A stretch of DNA of 64,000 bases from Nematostella vectensis (Eukaryota > Cnidaria > Anthozoa > Actiniaria > Edwardsiidae), in the NCBI RefSeq assembly GCF_932526225.1, contig NC_064043.1, positions 3,621,001 to 3,685,000 on the forward strand. The letters are read 5' to 3'. The translations under genes were made by a program, and so were the position numbers. The notes beneath the pieces are model-generated. The model was given only the letters and a program-made list of their open reading frames with translations. It made no database searches and was not told the origin of the DNA. This document shows positions 1 to 10,400 of this stretch, piece by piece (the first letter of the stretch is position 1; every line of letters starts with the position of its first letter).

Positions 1-323
1 TTATTATTCAACTGTTTCATTGTTTTCCTCCAAATCATTCAACCGTAACTAACTTCATCGTGTGCAGTCGCACGAGTCGAAAGCTGGCGGGATGATTTTA
101 TAACAAGTTCGACTAGTTGTTTGCTTTATCAAAGCAGGGATAATTTTATGCCCACGTTGAATTGCAGTGTACACCGAGTTAATGCCTCATGAAAGCACCC
201 TCTATCAACTTTCTATCAACACATTAACGCCGAAAATTACGTAATATCAACACCTGAGAAGCGTAATACAAGGGAACAAAGACAAGGTTGTGTGTCGTCA
301 TTGTTAAAAACCAAGAACTAGTT
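1..323. other. 5' flank of the first gene
   Basis: No coding exon, RNA gene or clear TATA box was recognised here. The stretch presumably holds the promoter and 5' UTR of the gene starting at 324. Confidence 0.4.
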
Positions 324-1562
324 ATGCCATTGTCACTCCAGCGACAAGCTAGCGTCGAGCAAGGGCCTAGCTCGACTGCTAATAGCGGCCGACGGAGAAG
401 GGGTGTGTTTGGACCCTTCAAGCCCAAGCTGCTGATTGTCTATTTCACGATTCTTACTATCGGTGTCGTGCTTCTTATTTTAGGGACAGTCTTCGACTCG
501 ATTATTCTTATAATTTTAGGAGTACTCCTAGTTATTTTTGGTGGATTTAGCGTCTTCTATATTCGAATTGCGATGGCTTTTGGCGCCATAGATTCTGAAT
601 CGTCACGCGATGGTAGCGCAACGCGGGCTGCAGGCATACATGTGAGTGTCACGCAGTCTTCGCATCGCGGTTTTGATAACTATGCCTTCGTGTCACGCCA
701 GGTAGAGGTTTCGTTCAGTGATCCTCCCCCGTTGTATGAGGAGTGCATTTCCGAAACAAGGAGCTGGTCTCCTGTGGCCCGAGATGTGCTTTGGAGTACT
801 TGGTCGAGTGACAGTCAGGACGGGTATACAGATGATGATACAGAGCCTCCGCCGTCATATGAACAGGCTATTAATACCGAGGCTTTACCGGGCATAGAAG
901 CTGAACAGGCTGTTAGTACGGAGGTTGTACCGGACATAGAAGTTGAGCAAGCTGTTAGTACGGAGGCTGTACCGGACATAGAAGCTGAACAGGCTGTTAG
1001 TACGGAGGCTGTACCGGACATAGAAGCTGAGCAAGCTGTTAGTACGGAGGCTGTACCGGACATAGAAGCTGAGCAAGCTGTTAGTACGGAGGCTGTACCG
1101 GACATGGAAGCTGAACAGGCTGTTAGTACCGAGGCTGTACCGGACATAGAAGCTGACCAAGCTGTTAGTACGGAGGCTGTACCGGACATAGAAGCTGACC
1201 AAGCTGTTAGTACCGAGGCTGTACCGGACATAGAAGCTGACCAAGCTGCCGGTACTGAGACTGTACACAGGTTATATTTGATCGAGAGGCTTAGGGGGAC
1301 TTTAAACGCATGTTCTCTCGAGGAACCAGATGCAAGAAATCCCTCTCGGGCGCACACTGTTGAAGCCACTCCAGAGGAGACTGAAATGAAACAAGGAGAT
1401 ATCCTTGGAGTGTCTCACGGGGATGGTGTCATGCCTTCTCAGGCGTACGCAACCTGCCAGGAAAACATTAATTTAGACACACGTTCCGATGAAGACACTA
1501 GCGAAGACATTCGTTGTGAGGGAGATTCTAGCGAAGACACCACCATAGATACTCGCCTTTAA
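324..1562 (+). CDS. Two-pass membrane protein with PPxY motifs and 14-aa repeats
   Basis: A single open frame of 412 codons. The reading frame is also open upstream, but the first ATG is at 324. Residues 22-27 are a basic patch, followed by two hydrophobic segments (about 36-57 and 59-83) separated by a short DS turn, which suggests a membrane hairpin. The tail carries two PPxY motifs, PPLY at 135-138 and PPSY at 176-179; PPxY is the known ligand of WW domains such as those of Nedd4-type ubiquitin ligases. Nine near-identical acidic 14-residue units (AVSTEAVPDIEAEQ type) follow at about residues 182-307, then an acidic Ser/Thr/Asp-rich end. I do not recognise the family by name. A role as a WW-ligase adaptor in endomembranes is inference from the PPxY plus hairpin layout. 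An AATAAA lies 8 bases after the stop. Confidence 0.72.
   Translation: MPLSLQRQASVEQGPSSTANSGRRRRGVFGPFKPKLLIVYFTILTIGVVLLILGTVFDSIILIILGVLLVIFGGFSVFYIRIAMAFGAIDSESSRDGSATRAAGIHVSVTQSSHRGFDNYAFVSRQVEVSFSDPPPLYEECISETRSWSPVARDVLWSTWSSDSQDGYTDDDTEPPPSYEQAINTEALPGIEAEQAVSTEVVPDIEVEQAVSTEAVPDIEAEQAVSTEAVPDIEAEQAVSTEAVPDIEAEQAVSTEAVPDMEAEQAVSTEAVPDIEADQAVSTEAVPDIEADQAVSTEAVPDIEADQAAGTETVHRLYLIERLRGTLNACSLEEPDARNPSRAHTVEATPEETEMKQGDILGVSHGDGVMPSQAYATCQENINLDTRSDEDTSEDIRCEGDSSEDTTIDTRL
867..1244 (+). repeat. 42-bp coding minisatellite, 9 units
   Basis: Nine tandem 42-bp units inside the open frame, each coding 14 residues. Later units shift from EAEQ to EADQ, and the first unit is the most divergent. 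Because the unit is a multiple of three, copy-number change would alter protein length without a frameshift. Confidence 0.9.
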
Positions 1563-1569
1563 TGTTTAA

Positions 1570-1575
1570 AATAAA
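1570..1575 (+). terminator. Poly(A) signal AATAAA
   Basis: AATAAA begins 8 bases after the stop codon of the first gene, so the 3' UTR would be very short. Confidence 0.5.
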
Positions 1576-1727
1576 GGGGTGGAACTGGTCACTTGTGTTT
1601 TCCGCCAATTATAATCTTCTTCTTTAGACGTAGCAGGCCTCGAATTATTTGGAGGGCGCGATACAGGAACACGAAGAAACAATGGGGGGCACAGCCACGC
1701 CTCTACTGGTCATTTTCTTATACTTTT

Positions 1728-2114
1728 TGAAAATATTGGGGGCCACGTACCCCCAGTGCCCCACCCCTGTTACGGCCCTGTCTTTTTTAACAAGGGTAGA
1801 CCTAAGAGATCGCTCCCATCACCCGAACAAAATGAATACCTCCCCCTTTTTTTTTTGGGGGGGGGGGGGCTTTTTGGAGAGGGGGCTCTGAAGAGATGGG
1901 GGCTAACCCTCAAACGGTATTATAACGCTAAGCATACTCCTATTTGATACACGCCATTTAAACAAAAACAGAAATAAAACATATTACTTTAAATAGCCTG
2001 TACGACTTTAAAAAATATTGGGGAGCATGTGCCCCCAACCCTATCTTCTGCTACAGCCTTTTCCTAGATTATGGGGACACATGCCCCTTGTGCCCCACCC
2101 CTGCTACGGCCCTG
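1728..2114. repeat. Three partial copies of a G/C-rich dispersed repeat
   Basis: The pattern of a TTGGGG block, a palindromic CACGTG-like core and then GTGCCCCACCCCTG and TACGGCCCTG occurs at 1728-1780, in shortened form at 2010-2060, and again at 2070-2114, all in the same orientation. A similar CCCCTGGCTACGCCCCTG end appears near 63354. It looks like the end of a DNA-transposon-derived repeat; no intact element was defined. The rest of 1576-2410 shows no gene. Confidence 0.5.
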
Positions 2115-2410
2115 ATTTTCGAAATTGCAGTTCTGTTTGAGACCGCACGGCCAATGGTCACAGCAGGCTAGGGGTACGTGAAAACACAGGAATGCACTAA
2201 AAGTCACGAGTCAGATAGAGGTGAAAGAAATGCGAAGGTCAAGGCCTATCTGAAAAAGACGAACAAAATACTGGAATTCGGCTTTCTAGTTCGGATAATC
2301 AGCAAGATCTCAAGCAAGTCAAGCCAAAGTCTTTGGAAAAAATGCAAACGTGAAAACCTTAGCTGTAAATGAAATCATCCCCTCCACACTCTGATCGCGT
2401 TGCATTCTGG

Positions 2411-2418
2411 TATAAATA
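2411..2418 (+). promoter_or_regulatory. TATA box of the NDPK gene
   Basis: TATAAATA lies 95 bases upstream of the NDPK start codon. It would place transcription start near 2440 and give a short 5' UTR. Confidence 0.6.
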
Positions 2419-2505
2419 ATTACCCACGTGGCCAAATTCGTTCTTTTCGATCCAGTCGTCAAAGAAAGTGGAAGTTGGCTCAGAACCCTCTCTTTAAATT
2501 ACAAA

Positions 2506-4520
2506 ATGTCGAACAACGAGCGCACTTTTCTCATGATCAAGCCTGATGCCGTTAGCCGTGGTCTCATCGGTGAAATAATCTCTAGATTCGAGAAGAAAGG
2601 ATTCAAGCTTGTCGCTATGAAATTCGTCAAAGTATGTTCTCATTCGTTATGGTGATAATGTTCCATTATCTCAGCCCATGTGCGTTTCTGTTAGCTTAAC
2701 TGACTTTATGCGATATTATTCGTCTTCAGAAATCCGAGGATCATTTCCGTAAGCATTACGAGAGCTTAGCAAAGCTGAAGTTTTACGACGGACTTTGCAA
2801 GTATATGAGTCAGACGCCCGTCTGTGCTATGGTGAGTTTACTTTTATAAGTAAACTTAATTCACTTTAGGGGTGGACCATTAGAAATTTGGGGAGGGAAG
2901 GTAGCAAAAAAGTAAAAAAAAAACCTGCAGAACTCCAAGCACTAAAAAAAGCAGCCTTTCTGGTAAAAAAAAAAAAATCCTAGACACTCCTGGCCCACAA
3001 AAAGAAAACATGCACAAAAAAATTGCCACCCCCCCCCCTCCTCAAATTTCTAATGGTCCACCCCTTACTTACTTTTATTGTTATTCAAAAAAGGTTTAAT
3101 ATTATTATTATCCCTGCCTGTGGGACCTGATTTACAATTGTTGGTGGATAATTCTGTTTATTACTTATATTGCTCAAGCAAATATTTTATTCTACCCTGA
3201 TGGTGGCGCTTAGGAGAAATATTATATGTACAGTATATATATATTTTTTCCTAATTCAATGTTCCATGAAAAATATATAACTTATAAAGTTAATAGAAGA
3301 TAATAACCAAATTGGGATAGAATGTGGCTTATAAACAGTGATATGTATGGGTAGGCTAATGAGTAGCCTGTTGTGCTTGAATCGATCCATGTATCTCTGG
3401 AGAGCAATTCAAGTACATTGTTCCAAGTCAATTACAGACATGATTATTAAAAGTCTTTGAGACTGAGAGGCAAAGAAATGACTGGAAAGTAACCCCTATT
3501 ATTATGGACTCTTGCTGTAATGAACACTGCATTACGGACTAAAGGCTGTCTGTAATAGTAAGATGTGACTATACATGTGTATGGGTGTAAAATAGCTATG
3601 CTTGTTATGCAGCATGCAACACTTGCTCAGTGAGAGAGACAGCTGGAGTTATCCTCTTCTTTTGCAGGTGTGGGAGGGGCTTGGAGTTGTTAAGACTGCC
3701 CGTGTCATGCTCGGAGAGACAGACCCAGTAAGTACCACTGCATATTCATTTTTTTTAATTAGGGGCATAGCTCACTTTGGCATTAGAAGGTAGTTGGGGC
3801 ACTACTAAAAACGATGTCCAATATCCTTGTTAGCTAGCAAATCTTTATTGGGTCAATCTACCTCAATGCTTTAAGGAAAGATACTCACAATTGTTGCATA
3901 CTTTTGTTACAAGGTGTTGGGTGTTAATTATTCATAAATTTTAATTATTTTTAGGCAAAATCTCTACCAGGTACCATCCGTGGAGATTTCTCAATCCACA
4001 TTGGCAGGTATGTATTTATAGAAAAAGTATTTACAAAAGAAGAGGTCATACTGTACATCAAAAGATGTCCTGTTGCTGGATTTAAAAAAAATCTATTTTT
4101 TATAGTAGTGCACTTATGTCTCAAAGCATTTTCTTTTTTTTTTTGTTTAAGGGGGGGGGGGGGGGTCAGACTGCCTTTCCATGTCCTTTGTTAAATTCTG
4201 CCTATGTGGGGGACAGATTGCTAGTATACTTGAGCCATGCCAACACTAAGCATGCTAAAGAAAGTATAGAATTGGTTGTATTAAAAGTTGATTCCCAAAG
4301 TTGTGGGATACGGAAGCTTTCTACGTAGATCTGTTGACACAAAGCATTCCTTTTCTTTAGATTTTAAACAATTTCATGAAAAAAAATGTTCTTTTTCTAC
4401 AGAAATATTATCCATGGCAGTGATGCTGTAGAGACGGCCAAAGAAGAAATTGCTCTTTGGTTCAAAGATGATGAGCTGGTGGACTGGACACCATGTAACA
4501 ACCCTTGGATGTACGAATAA
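2506..4520 (+). CDS. NME: Nucleoside diphosphate kinase (NME/NDPK), 5 exons
   Basis: Exons are 2506-2631, 2730-2831, 3668-3727, 3955-4007 and 4403-4520, all with GT-AG junctions and matching phases, giving 152 aa, the usual length of a group I NDPK. The enzyme transfers the gamma phosphate from NTP to NDP through a phosphohistidine. Catalytic H118 sits in [12 protein letters not shown], and K12, Y52, R88, R105 and N115 all fall at canonical positions. The C-terminus [11 protein letters not shown] is typical of cytosolic NM23-type enzymes. The start at 2506 was chosen over the upstream open frame because the conserved protein begins there and a TATA box lies about 95 bases upstream. The symbol is given at family level; the paralogue cannot be assigned. 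Confidence 0.96.
2869..3064. mobile_element. Non-autonomous TIR element (Harbinger-like MITE) in NDPK intron 2
   Basis: The ends are an inverted repeat of about 21 bp starting GGGGTGGACCATTAG. The direct flanks are TTA on both sides (2866-2868 and 3065-3067). A 3-bp TWA target duplication is typical of PIF/Harbinger elements. The interior is A-rich and has no coding capacity. Confidence 0.65.
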
Positions 4521-4558
4521 ACATTTTATCTCAGCTGTAATAACTTGAATTAGATTTG

Positions 4559-4564
4559 AATAAA
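4559..4564 (+). terminator. Poly(A) signal of the NDPK gene
   Basis: AATAAA starts 39 bases after the NDPK stop codon. The stretch 4565-5047 beyond it is low-complexity in part (G-rich near 4606-4660) and contains no gene that I can support. Confidence 0.7.
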
Positions 4565-5047
4565 ATGTATTTAAAAGTATGGATAAACTCTTCATTGCTA
4601 TTCCAGGGGGTAGGGGGTGGGTGGATGTTTGGTGTTTGTGGGGGGGATAGGGGGTCGGAGAGATTGTGGTTCTGGAAGATGAATACAGTTTAAAATGTAT
4701 AATATTGTCTTTTATAGCCAAATTCATTGTTGCACGACCTGCCAGAATCCAAAGTTCCTTTCTTCATATGGAAATAGTGCGTAGTCAATCAAACCAAACA
4801 ATTAAAACCAGACAAACCGCCCCCAAAGCTTGTGTCAGACTACTCGCTATTCCCAAAGAGACATGGATTTTGAATTCGCTGAGGTCACAACAAATTGGCT
4901 GTAGCAAGCAACCGCTCTATACATGTATGGCTCGATACAAATTTAGGTACATGTAAATTGTGCAACATTTGAAGCACCCCCTGGCCCTTCCCTGTCCAAT
5001 GCCCCTGAGTTTTTACATACCATATGAATCAACCTTTTCCCATGACA

Positions 5048-7025
5048 CAGTGTTAGCTAATGTGGGGGACACTAGCTAATGTGGGGGAAACTGTAGCTAA
5101 TGTGGGGGACACTAGCTAATGTGGGGGACTCTGTAGCTAATGTGGGGGACACTAGCTAATGTGGGGGACACTGTAGCTAATGTGGGGGACACTGTAGCTA
5201 ATGTGGGGGACACTGTAGCTAATGTGGGGGACACTAGCTTATGTGGGGGACACTGCAGCTAATGTGGGGGACACTGTAGCTAATGTGGGGACACTGTAGC
5301 TAATGTGGGGGACACTGTAGCTAATGTGGTGGACACTGTAGCTAATGTGGGGGACACTGTAGCTAATGTGGGGACACTGTAGCTAATGTGGGGGACACTG
5401 TAGCTAATGTGGTGGACACTGTAGCTAATGTGGGGGACACTGTAGCTAATGTGGGGGACACTGTAGCTAATGTGGGGGACACTGTAGCTAATGTGGGGGA
5501 CACTGTAGCTAATGTGGGGGACACTGTAGCTAATGTGGGGGACACTGTAGCTAATGTGGGGGACACTGCAGCTAATGTGGGGGACACTGTAGCTAATGTG
5601 GGGGACACTGTAGCTAATGTGGGGGACTTGGCAGCTAATGTGGGGGACACTGTAGCTAACGTGGGGGACACTGTAGCTAATGTGGGGGACACTGCAGCTA
5701 ATGTGGGGGACACTGTAGCTAATGTGGGGGACACTGTAGCTAATGTTGGGGACACTGTAGCTAATGTGGGGGACACTGTAGCTAATGTGGGGGACACTGT
5801 AGCTAATGTGGGGGACACTGTAGCTAATGTGGGGGACACTGTAGCTAATGTGGGGGACACTGCAGCTAATGTGGGGACACTGTAGCTAATGTGGGGGACA
5901 CTGTAGCTAATGTGGGGGACGCTGTAGCTAATGTGGGGGACGCTGTAGCAAATGTGGGGGACACTGTAGCTAATGTGGGGGACACTGTAGCTAATGTGGG
6001 GGACACTGTAGCTAATGTGGGGGACACTGAAGCTAATGTGGGGGACACTGCAGCTAATGTGGGGACACTGTAGCTAATGTGGGGGACACTGTAGCTAATG
6101 TGGGGGACGCTGTAGCTAATGTGGGGGACGCTGTAGCAAATGTGGGGGACACTGTAGCTAATGTGGGGGACACTGTAGCTAATGTGGGGGACACTGTAGC
6201 TTATGTGGGGGACACTGTAGCTAATGTGGGGGACACTGTAGCTAATGTGGGGGACATTGTAGCTAATGTGGGGGACGCTGTAGCAAATGTGGGGGACACT
6301 GTAGCTAATGTGGGGGACACTGTAGCTAATGTGGGGGACACTGTAGCTTATGTGGGGGACACTGTAGCTAATGTGGGGGACACTGTAGCTAATGTGGGGG
6401 ACACTGTAGCTAATGTGTGGGACACTGTAGCTAATGTGGGGGACACTGTAGCTAATGTGGGGGACTCGGCAGCTAATGTGGGGGACACTGTAGCTAATGT
6501 GGGGGACACTGTAGCTAATGTGGGGGACACTGTAGCGAATGTGTGGGACACTGTAGCTAATGTGGGGGACACTGTAGCTAATGTGGGGGACACTGTAGCT
6601 AATGTGGGGGACACTGTAGCTAATGTGGGGGACACTGTAGCTAATGTGGGGGACACTGTAGCTAATGTGGGGGACACTGTAGCTAATGTGGGGGTCACTG
6701 TAGCTAATGTGGGAGACTTGGCAGCTAATGTGGGGGACACTGTAGCTAATGTGGGGGACTCGGCAGCTAATGTGGGGGACACTGTAGTTAATAGGGGGAC
6801 TCTGAAGCTAATGTGGGGGACACTGTAGCTAATGTGGGGGACTCGGCAGCTAATGTGGGGGACACTGTAGCTAATGTGGGGGACACTGTAGCTAATGTGG
6901 GGGACTCAGCAGCTAATGTGGGGGCCTCTGTAGCTAATGTGGGGGACTCGGCAGCTAATGTGGGGGACACTGTAGCTAATGTGGGGGACTCGGCAACTAA
7001 TGTGGGGGACTCGGCAGCTAGTGTG
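5048..7025. repeat. 21-bp minisatellite, about 90 copies
   Basis: The unit is GCTAATGTGGGGGACACTGTA, repeated with scattered point changes and some 18-20 bp short units at the left end. Because the unit is three-divisible, long open frames (DTVANVG on +, SPTLATV on -) appear on both strands; they are repeat shadows, not genes. A 188-bp block starting near 5881 recurs about 188 bases later, showing higher-order duplication. The array lies between the convergent NDPK and SNX25 genes. One strand carries a GGGGG run every 21 bp. Confidence 0.95.
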
Positions 7026-7069
7026 GATTTGACAGTTATTCATATCCTGTGGAAGCATCTTTACAATTA

Positions 7070-7075
7070 AATAAA
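7070..7075 (+). terminator. Possible poly(A) signal after the 21-bp array
   Basis: AATAAA on the plus strand just beyond the array. It has no clear gene of its own and could serve read-through transcripts or be chance in A/T-rich DNA. Confidence 0.2.
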
Positions 7076-7377
7076 CCATTTGTATCATGAGCCTTTTTTT
7101 CAATCCAATCTTTAATTCTTTGCTACACATAATTGTAAAACTGTGCCTGGTTGCACAAAGCTTGGACAAGTCCTATTTTGCAGCCTAGATTGTACTTTTG
7201 ATATGTAATATGATTTGTAGTTTCCCTTTTTCTTCAAAGTATTCTACTAGTGATCAGTAGATATATAGAAATTTAAGCCTTAAAGTATTAAGGACAGACA
7301 AACAAACACTCTTTCCATACAATAAATGTTTTTAATTTGCTGTTATTATTCATAATTTGTTCCTGTATATTAAAGAA

Positions 7378-7383
7378 TTTATT
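7378..7383 (-). terminator. Poly(A) signal of SNX25
   Basis: AATAAA on the minus strand about 40 bases after the SNX25 stop codon. Confidence 0.6.
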
Positions 7384-7421
7384 ATCAATATATTTTCCTT
7401 AAATAAATAACTGTCCCTTGA

Positions 7422-10400
7422 TTAAGGGTCTACAGACTTTTTTTGCAATCTCTCTCTTCTTAACTCTTTCACTCTCTCTAAGACCTTTTCTGATTTGACT
7501 TCTGGGCAAATCGTGAAGATACACATTTCCAATAAAACCTGCAATTAGAAAAAAAGGTCAGTGCTTTGGAAGCTCTGCCACTACTCTCTACTATGACTCA
7601 ACTGAAGTGTTGACTAAACTCAAATAAGTGCTGGGGTGGTTATTTTATTTTTCACGTCCCAGCTTGTTGGGGGGAGGTGCTTATTTCAAAATCTGATTTA
7701 AATCTATTTAAAAAGTAAGAGCCTCTTGCTCTAAATACGCAAGGATCCTTCAGTCTAGCTTTCCTCTACAATCTAAAGGGAGTAAATTGTGGCCCACAGT
7801 AAACTTATGTCAGCCCGCTTGTAATTGACGGCAAGGGATGGTAGGGCTTACATAGAACAGATGTTTGTTCACTCTGACATCTTGAAAAGCTTCAAAAACC
7901 TGTAGACAAAAACGAGAAGTTAAGAAGGGACAGACACACCACAACAACAATAATTTGAACTAAAATACTTATAAATATTTGATCTCTTAGCAAAGGAAAC
8001 CCAACAAAAATACTTGGAACTAGGCTGGGCCTAAAATATGTAGCAAATCTCCCGTCAAATTTCCCATGAAATTTTCTTACTTTAATGGTTCCTAGCCTGC
8101 TGTTCTTTTTTCCAACCAAATTCTGTAAAACCTCTACAAAATAAGAACTTCAATAAGTCAATGTTACAAAAACACAAGAAAACATGACTTCATTGATAAA
8201 GACATGAAATAGGGTGTAAAAAGTGGATTCAAACCTGGGATATCTTTTAATAGATGGTCCATGGCTCGGATCTTTGTCTCAAGTTTTTCCTGGATAAAAA
8301 AATGATGTTAATATAAATTAAATTTTTAAATGTGTGCACTCTCCATACAATGAGTAGTCTTAGGTAAAAAATCTAGAGCAATTGCATAAACATTGACGCT
8401 TCTGTTCGAAGTTCAAAATTGATGACGCACTTAGTTTGTGATCTGTTGATTAAGGCCCGAGTGACCTTAACCATTTTTAGGTGGACAAGAAGGATGGGCT
8501 GCATGCAGACCCTGTGGCCCTGTGTGAGTTCCTGTTGGTGAGGCAACCTCTGGTAAATCCACAAAGCAAACATAGATTCAAGTCCCCAAAAGAATTAACA
8601 TTCTTATAACCAAGCCAATATGAATCCGGAAGAAATGAAACAACAATGAATGAGGATACCCACCTCATCTGTTCTGATAGGGGCCGTCTTTGCCAATTGA
8701 CCCGCAGGCCACAGTGAGTCCCGGAATGTGTGGATGTAATACACAATCATGGACTCTGACACCAACCATTCAAGCATTTCTTGAATTTCCCTGCAAATAC
8801 AAGTGATTAGATTGGGAAAGAACATGAGAATGAGAAGAGATGGGGTGAGGGGGGATTATGGACTCTGACAAAAGCCATTCCAGCTTATCCTGAATCTCCC
8901 TGCAAATACAAGCAAGTAGACGACCAGGGAAAGAGACTCTTCGGCCATCCAAGTATATAAAAAAAAAAAACAGTTTTCTTACTTGTTGATTGTACCACCA
9001 AAGGTTATTTGGACGAAGGCAATTAGAGTTCTCCTCAGCAGACGAAAAACTGGAGGATGAGAGAAAGCATTCAGTGAAATAATGGAGAAACAAAACGAAA
9101 TGCTACGTACTGTATGCTTTCACTTACACAAAAAGGGCCCATCTCTTTTTGATGGTGATAAAAATACATTATGCCGACAGAACGATGCATCAATCTTTCA
9201 TTTTTGTGTTGTTCGGATGTTGTCAATGGTGTAATGGGTTTTACTTCCTTTTAACACATTGACCCCTCAACCAGCCTGTACCGGCTTTGGGAAGTACCCA
9301 CAACCCAAAAAATTCATAAATTCAAAATAAACACAACAAGATGAAGATACCCAGGCATCAGTCTAAGGGATAAATGGTCTTGAAGATATGCATCCAACCA
9401 AGGTGTTGGCAACTATTCTTAAGCCAAATAATAGCACAGGTTCTTTGTCTTTTCACGCCGAAGCCAAACAAATCAATCCCAGGTTATACAGACCCAGAAT
9501 AGCAGTGTAAACAATTTTGAAATCAATTTGGTTTCAGAAAAGACAGCATTTAGGAGAGCTGTGGTGATTCATTAGAAAATTATTTTCTCATCCAGGCAGA
9601 GCCAAACAAGAAGAAATCATCATGAATCCACCTTTGCTTGCAAATGTCCATAAGCAAAGCACTCAATTATGCCCCAATAGACTTCATGATGTCCTGAGAC
9701 ACTCTCCTAATATGCTCATAGCTGTATTTTTGATGAAAAATACAAGCAACCATCAACTTGTGCTGGCTTCAGCACAATGACGAGGGATTAAAAGTGGGGA
9801 CCGCAAAGCACTGTTGGAAAGCTTGGATACCGCTGACTAGGTGCAGCTGTGTTTGACTTTGACAGGCCGTATAAAACTCAGAATAGGGGGGAGGTATCTG
9901 TTTTCAGTTTTTCAGTGTTTTCAGCTCAAAAATAGCCAGGAGTCAATGGGTTAATCCTTGTGCTTTCTTGTTAAAAGTTCACAGCCAGGTCTTTACCCTA
10001 TATTTGTTTTTCCAATCCTTTATTCTTCCAAACAATATATTCATTCATACAAAGCATCAGTAAACAAGATAACCCAACCTAAAATTGGATTACAAAGATT
10101 TTAACACACCTCCTTTTAACTCAAACACTTCACCAATCAATGCATAGAATGGCTCAGCAATAGAGTCCTTTGGGAGCGAGCTGCAAAAAGAGAGTAAAGA
10201 CCAAATATAATGAATTGTGGGCAAATGGCAATGACTAGCTATTTGTTCCAAGCTGACTGAAGGGTGCAGGGATGGGAATAGGTGCACAGACTGTCAGACT
10301 TAGGGATTGTGTGGTATTGTATGGAGCGGCCTACTTAATTAAGGTTTACTTTGCGACTAGCACCAGTTACAACCTTATTTCCAAATCCCCATGGTGGTTG

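Noticed and set aside
815-1369. Minus-strand frames over the first gene
   Set aside because: Antisense of the 42-bp coding repeat; the plus-strand protein has membrane segments and PPxY motifs and is clearly the real one.
5388-6828. Long open frames of DTVANVG or SPTLATV repeats
   Set aside because: They exist only because the 21-bp unit lacks stops in several frames; no other coding signal.
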